A stretch of DNA of 64,000 nt, from the NCBI GenBank assembly GCA_947627575.1, contig CANQWN010000001.1, forward strand, positions 248,001 to 312,000. The letters are read 5' to 3'. Below the pieces are notes generated by a model. That model did not search any database, was not told where the DNA came from, and saw nothing but the letters and a program-made list of their open reading frames with translations. The translations under genes and the position numbers were made by a program. Each line of letters starts with the position of its first letter. The stretch's first letter is position 1. Source of the stretch: an uncultured Clostridia bacterium. GTDB lineage: Bacteria; Bacillota; Clostridia; Christensenellales; Borkfalkiaceae. Shown here piece by piece: positions 59,758-64,000 of this stretch.

Positions 59758-60888
59758 TTAAGACATCTTCTCCGCTCTGTTTTTTACTGTTTCATTTAAA
59801 ATTTCCGCCGCTTTTTTAATCTCTTCAAGCGTATTATCGGGCGAAAAACTTATCCTCAAAATGCCGTCGGCAATATCTTCCGAAAGCCCGCACGATAAAA
59901 TCACGCGCGAATATCTGTTCTTTTTATTGGATGAACATGCGGAACCCGTGCCTATTACCAGCCCTCTGTCGTCAGCTTCGTGCATTATTATTTCGCCGCG
60001 CACGCCATATGCGGCAACAGTAAGGATATAAGGCGAACTTTCGCGCGAAGAAATAATTTTAAATAACTTGCCGTCAAGCAAATTGCGCATTGTAGAGTTG
60101 AGTTCGCTTACGCGGGAATAATTTTCCGTGATGTTTTCATGGCGCTTGCGCGAAGCGGAAGCAAAACATTTTATGGCAAAAACGTTTTCCGTACCGCTTA
60201 CAAGCCCGTTCTCCTGTCCGCCGCCGTAAATCAGAGGCATAAGCGCCGCCGATTTTTTTATTATCAGCGCGCCGCAACCGCGCACGCCGCCGATTTTATG
60301 CGCGCTAACGGAATACGCGTCAATATTTTCGGTAAGTTTTGTAGGAATTTTGCCGAACGACTGAACCCCGTCGGAATGGAATAAAGCAAAAGGATTTTTT
60401 GCCTTTACCTTTGCCGCTATGGCGTTTATGTCGTTTATCGCGCCCGTTTCGTTATTTACATGCATTACGGAAACAAGCGACGTTTTTTCGTTTACTTTGG
60501 AAAGCAAATCGTCAACGTTTACGCTACCGTCGGAATTAAGTCGCGCAAACACAGTTTCAATGCCGCGCCTCTTCAATTCCTTTGCGCAGGAATAAACAGC
60601 CGAATGTTCGCCTTCCGTGGTAACAAGATTGCCGCGGCGGCAACCGCCGAACAAAGCAAGGTTATCCGCTTCGGTGCCGGAAGCCGTAAAAATCATATCG
60701 AATTTTTCGTTATCGGCTATCAAAGCTATTGTTTTTTCTTTTATTTCGCGGATTTCGCGCTGTAAATTATAACCTTCCGCATAAAGCGCGGAAGGATTAT
60801 AAAATTTTTCACCTATATATTCGTTTGCAATCGCAAGACAATCTTTGTCGGGCTTTGTCGTTGCGGCATTGTCAAGGTAGATAATCAT
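59758..60888 (-). CDS. Cysteine desulfurase (NifS/IscS family)
   Basis: 376 residues. YLDNAATTKP start, TEGEHSAV, PLP lysine in SAHKIGGVRGCGALI and catalytic Cys in GTGSACSSNKK. The long Cys loop is of the group I (IscS/NifS/NifZ) type. Pairing with thiI and the absence of iscU suggest it feeds s4U formation, like NifZ in B. subtilis, though a general role is possible. The ATG overlaps the stop of the carB-dapF fusion (ATGA). Confidence 0.94.
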   Translation of the reverse strand: MIIYLDNAATTKPDKDCLAIANEYIGEKFYNPSALYAEGYNLQREIREIKEKTIALIADNEKFDMIFTASGTEADNLALFGGCRRGNLVTTEGEHSAVYSCAKELKRRGIETVFARLNSDGSVNVDDLLSKVNEKTSLVSVMHVNNETGAINDINAIAAKVKAKNPFALFHSDGVQSFGKIPTKLTENIDAYSVSAHKIGGVRGCGALIIKKSAALMPLIYGGGQENGLVSGTENVFAIKCFASASRKRHENITENYSRVSELNSTMRNLLDGKLFKIISSRESSPYILTVAAYGVRGEIIMHEADDRGLVIGTGSACSSNKKNRYSRVILSCGLSEDIADGILRISFSPDNTLEEIKKAAEILNETVKNRAEKMS

Positions 60889-63800
60889 ATTTCGGTTGTC
60901 CCGGCAAACGTCTGCACAACAGTGCCGTCAAGTTCAATTTCGCCTTCGGCGTTGAAGCGCGCAAACAGATCGCCGCCCTTATGTTTTACTGTTATTATCT
61001 GGTCGTGTTCGCAGTAGCCGTTTAAAATTGCCGCAACAGCCGCCGCTGCCGCCGCCGTACCGCAAGACCACGTTTCGCCGTTGCCCTTTTCCCATACGCG
61101 CATTTTAAGCGTAACGTTATTAACTATGCGCACAACTTCCACAAACACGCCCTCGGGAAAATAGCCCGAATCGTTTATTGCCTGCCCCAAAGCGTCAAGA
61201 TTTACGTCGTCAACTTTGTCGCAGAAAATTACACAATGCGCGTTGCCTACGTTTACAAGCGTTATACCGTACTCAACGCCGCCGAAAACAACCTTTTTGT
61301 TTACGACGTCGCCTTCAAACGCCGACGGAATAGACGCGCCGTCTACAGTGGGTTTGCCCAAATTTACGCAGACCGAACTTGCCTTGCCGTTAAACGAATT
61401 TACCGTAAGTTTTTTAAGCCCGTTGGAAGTTTCCACCGTTATGCTATCTGTGCTGGGACTTACATAACCGTAATCGTATAGGAATTTGGCAACGCCGCGT
61501 ATGGGGGTCGCCGCCAAGCCGCCGTCGCTGCCGTCGCGCCTGTATACCCTCATACCCGCGTCGGCTTTGTCGGATTTTTCTATAATTACGATGCCGTCCG
61601 CGCCTATACCGAAGTGCCTGTCGCAGAAATTTATGGCAAGCGATTCGGGACAGCTTATTTCGTTGTCCATATTGTTGAAGAAAATATAGTCGTTGCCGCA
61701 GCTGTTCATTTTCCAGAACGCGAGATTGAGCTTTTCCTTTCTCAACCTGTTTATATCCACAAGTTCGGTATTATCCTGATTGTATCTGCCGGCAATAACG
61801 TCTGCAAGCGCGTTTGTGGTATCAAGCGACGTCAACACCGTTATGCCCAAAAGAATTGCGTGGTGATGAAGGCTTATATAGTTTGTTATAGATTCGATAT
61901 CGGTCTTGCCGGTATAAACCACATAATCTATTTTTCCCTCGTCCATCAACTTGAATATTTCGTCGTTGCTTGAAAGTCTGGCAACCTCCGTACATTCAAG
62001 ACCGAGGCTGTTTATAACCTTTTTTGTACCCTTTGTTGCATACAACGTCAAGCCGAGGTCGGCAAATTTTTTGACGATATTTACTATTTCGAATTTATCC
62101 TGATCGTTTATCGTGAAATAAATACCTGCGGGATTTTGTTTTGTGGGATGACGCATATTGAAGCCGGCGGAAATAAGCCCTTTGAAAAGCGCCTCTTCTA
62201 TAGTTTTGCCTATACCCAAAACTTCGCCGGTGGATTTCATTTCGGGTCCCAACTGCGAATTTACGTCGTTTAATTTTTCAAAGGAAAATACGGGAACTTT
62301 TACCGCTACATAGGGCGAATTGGGATACAAACCGGAGCTGTAACCCATCTTTTTAAGTTTTCCGCCGACGAGAATTTTAGTGGCTATATCCACCATCGGC
62401 ACGCCCGTAACTTTGGAAATGTAGGGTATTGTACGCGACGCGCGGGGGTTTACTTCTATCACGTAAAGTTCGTTATGGTAAATGAGATATTGGATATTTA
62501 TAAGCCCTTTGGTCTTTAAAGCAAGCGCAAGCCCCGTAGATATATTAACTACTTTTTTAAGCATTGCGTCGCTTAAATTGTAAGGCGGATAAACCGCGAT
62601 AGAGTCGCCGCTGTGTACGCCCGCCCTTTCGATATGTTGCATTATACCGGGGATAAGCACGTCCACACCGTCGCAAATTGCGTCAACTTCAAGTTCCGTG
62701 CCCATAAGATATTTGTCGCAAAGCACGGGGTTTTCGATATTCTGCGCAAGGATTACGTCCATATACCGCTCGATATCGTTCTGCGTAAAGGCGATAGTCA
62801 TATTTTGACCGCCGATGACGTACGAGGGGCGCAAAAGCACGGGATACCCCAACGTTTCAGCCGCGTGCACCGCCTCTTCTTTCGTCATAACCGTAAGTCC
62901 CTTCGGGCGGGCAATGCCGAAATTTTCAAGCAATTTATCGAAGCGTTCCCTGTCCTCCGCAAGGTCTACGCTGTCTGCGGGGGTGCCGAGTATATTTACG
63001 CCCTTTTTATCGAGGTAACTGCAAAGTTTGATGGCAGTTTGTCCGCCGAACGTTATAACTACTCCGTAAGGTTTTTCGATGTCGATAACGTTTTGGACGT
63101 CTTCGGGCGTAAGCGATTCAAAGTAAAGCCTGTCCGCCGTATCGAAGTCCGTAGAAACCGTTTCGGGGTTGTTGTTGATTATTATAACTTCGTAACCGAG
63201 TTTTTTCAAAGACCAAACGCAATGCACGGAAGAATAGTCGAATTCGATACCCTGCCCTATCCTTATGGGACCCGAACCTATAACAATTATGCGCTTTTTG
63301 GTACTGCGGTCGACGAAAGGTTTTGCCTCGTCGTGTTCGATTTCGTCGTATGTGGAATAGAAATACGGCGTGCGTGCGGAAAATTCCGCGGCGCAGGTAT
63401 CAACCATTTTAAATACGGCGCGCCTGTGCGCGGGCAAAGGGTTGTTTGAAAGTTTTTCAAGCGCGGAATCGGGATAACCGAAAAGTTTACCGCGCATATA
63501 CTGCGATTTATTCAGCTTTACGCCGCAAATTTCTTTTTCGTAATTGCAAAGATTGAGAAGTTTATTGAGGAACCACTTGTCTATCTTCGTTATGGAATAT
63601 ATAAGATCGGGGGAAACCCCTCTCTTCAACGCCTGATACACGACAAACAGCCTTTCGTCCGTCAATTCGGAAAGTTTATTAACAATTTCCTCGTCGGAAA
63701 GCGAAGCGAATTTGGGAAGATTAAGCGTGGACGTGGAAATTTCCGCGCCGCGCACGGCTTTCATTATAGCCATTTCAAAACTTGTACCTATCGCCATCAC

Positions 63801-64000
63801 TTCGCCCGTGGCTTTCATACGCGTGCCCAACGTGCGTTTGGCGTATAAAAACTTATCGAACGGCCATTTGGGAAGTTTTACTACAACATAGTCGAGCGTA
63901 GGTTCAAAACAAGCGTAAGTTTTACCCGTAACGTCGTTTTTTATCTCGTCGAGAGTATATCCCAAAGCTATTTTTGTGGCAACCTTTGCTATGGGATATC
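60885..64000 (-). CDS. carB: Fusion of carbamoyl-phosphate synthase large chain (CarB, partial) and diaminopimelate epimerase (DapF) domain
   Basis: Reads from beyond the window end (in frame through GYPIAKVATKIALGYTLDEI) to TGA 60885. The CarB part covers the end of the first ATP-grasp half, the oligomerisation region, the second ATP-grasp half (RDRFDK-like EDRERFDKLLENFGI, VEVNPRASRTIPYISKVTGV) and an MGS regulatory domain (about to 61,740). Then, after RLRKEKLNLAFWKMNSCGND at about 61.7 kb, a DapF domain of about 270 residues follows: NFCDRHFGIGADGIVIIE, ETSNGLKKLTVN, VNVGNAHCVIF and GNGETWSCGTAAAAAAVAAI with the second catalytic Cys. The first catalytic Cys region (CGNGxRC) reads AATPIRG (61494-61514). 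CarA is not in view. The join is in one frame with no stop or indel. Confidence 0.93.
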   Translation of the reverse strand, partial: YPIAKVATKIALGYTLDEIKNDVTGKTYACFEPTLDYVVVKLPKWPFDKFLYAKRTLGTRMKATGEVMAIGTSFEMAIMKAVRGAEISTSTLNLPKFASLSDEEIVNKLSELTDERLFVVYQALKRGVSPDLIYSITKIDKWFLNKLLNLCNYEKEICGVKLNKSQYMRGKLFGYPDSALEKLSNNPLPAHRRAVFKMVDTCAAEFSARTPYFYSTYDEIEHDEAKPFVDRSTKKRIIVIGSGPIRIGQGIEFDYSSVHCVWSLKKLGYEVIIINNNPETVSTDFDTADRLYFESLTPEDVQNVIDIEKPYGVVITFGGQTAIKLCSYLDKKGVNILGTPADSVDLAEDRERFDKLLENFGIARPKGLTVMTKEEAVHAAETLGYPVLLRPSYVIGGQNMTIAFTQNDIERYMDVILAQNIENPVLCDKYLMGTELEVDAICDGVDVLIPGIMQHIERAGVHSGDSIAVYPPYNLSDAMLKKVVNISTGLALALKTKGLINIQYLIYHNELYVIEVNPRASRTIPYISKVTGVPMVDIATKILVGGKLKKMGYSSGLYPNSPYVAVKVPVFSFEKLNDVNSQLGPEMKSTGEVLGIGKTIEEALFKGLISAGFNMRHPTKQNPAGIYFTINDQDKFEIVNIVKKFADLGLTLYATKGTKKVINSLGLECTEVARLSSNDEIFKLMDEGKIDYVVYTGKTDIESITNYISLHHHAILLGITVLTSLDTTNALADVIAGRYNQDNTELVDINRLRKEKLNLAFWKMNSCGNDYIFFNNMDNEISCPESLAINFCDRHFGIGADGIVIIEKSDKADAGMRVYRRDGSDGGLAATPIRGVAKFLYDYGYVSPSTDSITVETSNGLKKLTVNSFNGKASSVCVNLGKPTVDGASIPSAFEGDVVNKKVVFGGVEYGITLVNVGNAHCVIFCDKVDDVNLDALGQAINDSGYFPEGVFVEVVRIVNNVTLKMRVWEKGNGETWSCGTAAAAAAVAAILNGYCEHDQIITVKHKGGDLFARFNAEGEIELDGTVVQTFAGTTEI

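Noticed and set aside
62613-63449. 278-codon open frame on the + strand opposite carB
   Set aside because: Mirror-frame artefact of a conserved coding gene; no ribosome-binding site, promoter or recognisable motif.

Overview
The window looks like one chromosomal stretch of an uncultured, anaerobic, spore-former-lineage Clostridia (Bacillota). The evidence is a sporulation gene set (spoIVB, a SpoIIM-like gene, dacF, a ytfJ-like gene, dacB), OLE RNA with its partner protein OapA, a GlgC/GlgD glycogen operon, an IspH-ribosomal protein S1 fusion and a biotin-dependent sodium-pump decarboxylase operon. Most of the DNA is moderate in GC. Exceptions are an AT-rich patch at about 46.1-48.2 kb and many short T-rich intergenic gaps. 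Nothing here looks like a prophage, transposon or CRISPR locus.

Layout, + strand, 0-18.3 kb: end of a probable ispA; OLE RNA with its own promoter and terminator; oapA, dxs, tlyA, nadK, argR, recN; spoIVB, a SpoIIM-like gene, dacF; lysA, an M50 protease, scpA, scpB; a DUF2953-like gene, a ytfJ-like gene, dacB, rluB; a tyrosine recombinase; and lexA. A 55-residue, eight-cysteine protein lies on the minus strand, divergent from lexA. Minus strand, 18.3-26.5 kb: glycogen operon glgB-glgC-glgD-glgA-glgP. 26.6-41 kb: htpG, the IspH-S1 fusion, plsC, a chorismate mutase-cytidylate kinase fusion, a BaiN/RdsA-like flavoprotein, the five-gene Na+-pump decarboxylase operon, a VTT membrane protein, rnhA and proC. 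41-46 kb: tRNA-Trp (+), purB, ppiB and a dCMP deaminase (-), groES-groEL (+). 46-48.3 kb: AT-rich accessory patch with an XRE regulator, a four-helix membrane protein, a lipoprotein and an orphan small frame. 48.3-56.3 kb (-): miaB-mutS-mutL-miaA-ynbB-like. A class A PBP (+) is divergent from miaB. 58.6-64 kb (-): carB-dapF fusion, cysteine desulfurase, thiI.

Most unusual points: (1) CarB is fused in frame to a diaminopimelate epimerase domain in which the usual first catalytic Cys region is replaced; (2) four sporulation transcription units have sigma-E/sigma-G-like promoters whose -10 boxes end 5-6 nt before the start codon, implying leaderless mRNAs, and nadK and the recombinase show the same geometry with sigma-A-type boxes; (3) a complete OLE RNA/OapA locus with a closing stem, consensus promoter and intrinsic terminator; (4) a hidden eight-Cys miniprotein sharing its control region with lexA and a variant LexA box; (5) an AroH-Cmk fusion; (6) a Na+-pump operon encoding both an OadA-type and a divergent MmdA-type carboxyltransferase. 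Family assignments are by motif recognition only; no database search was run.
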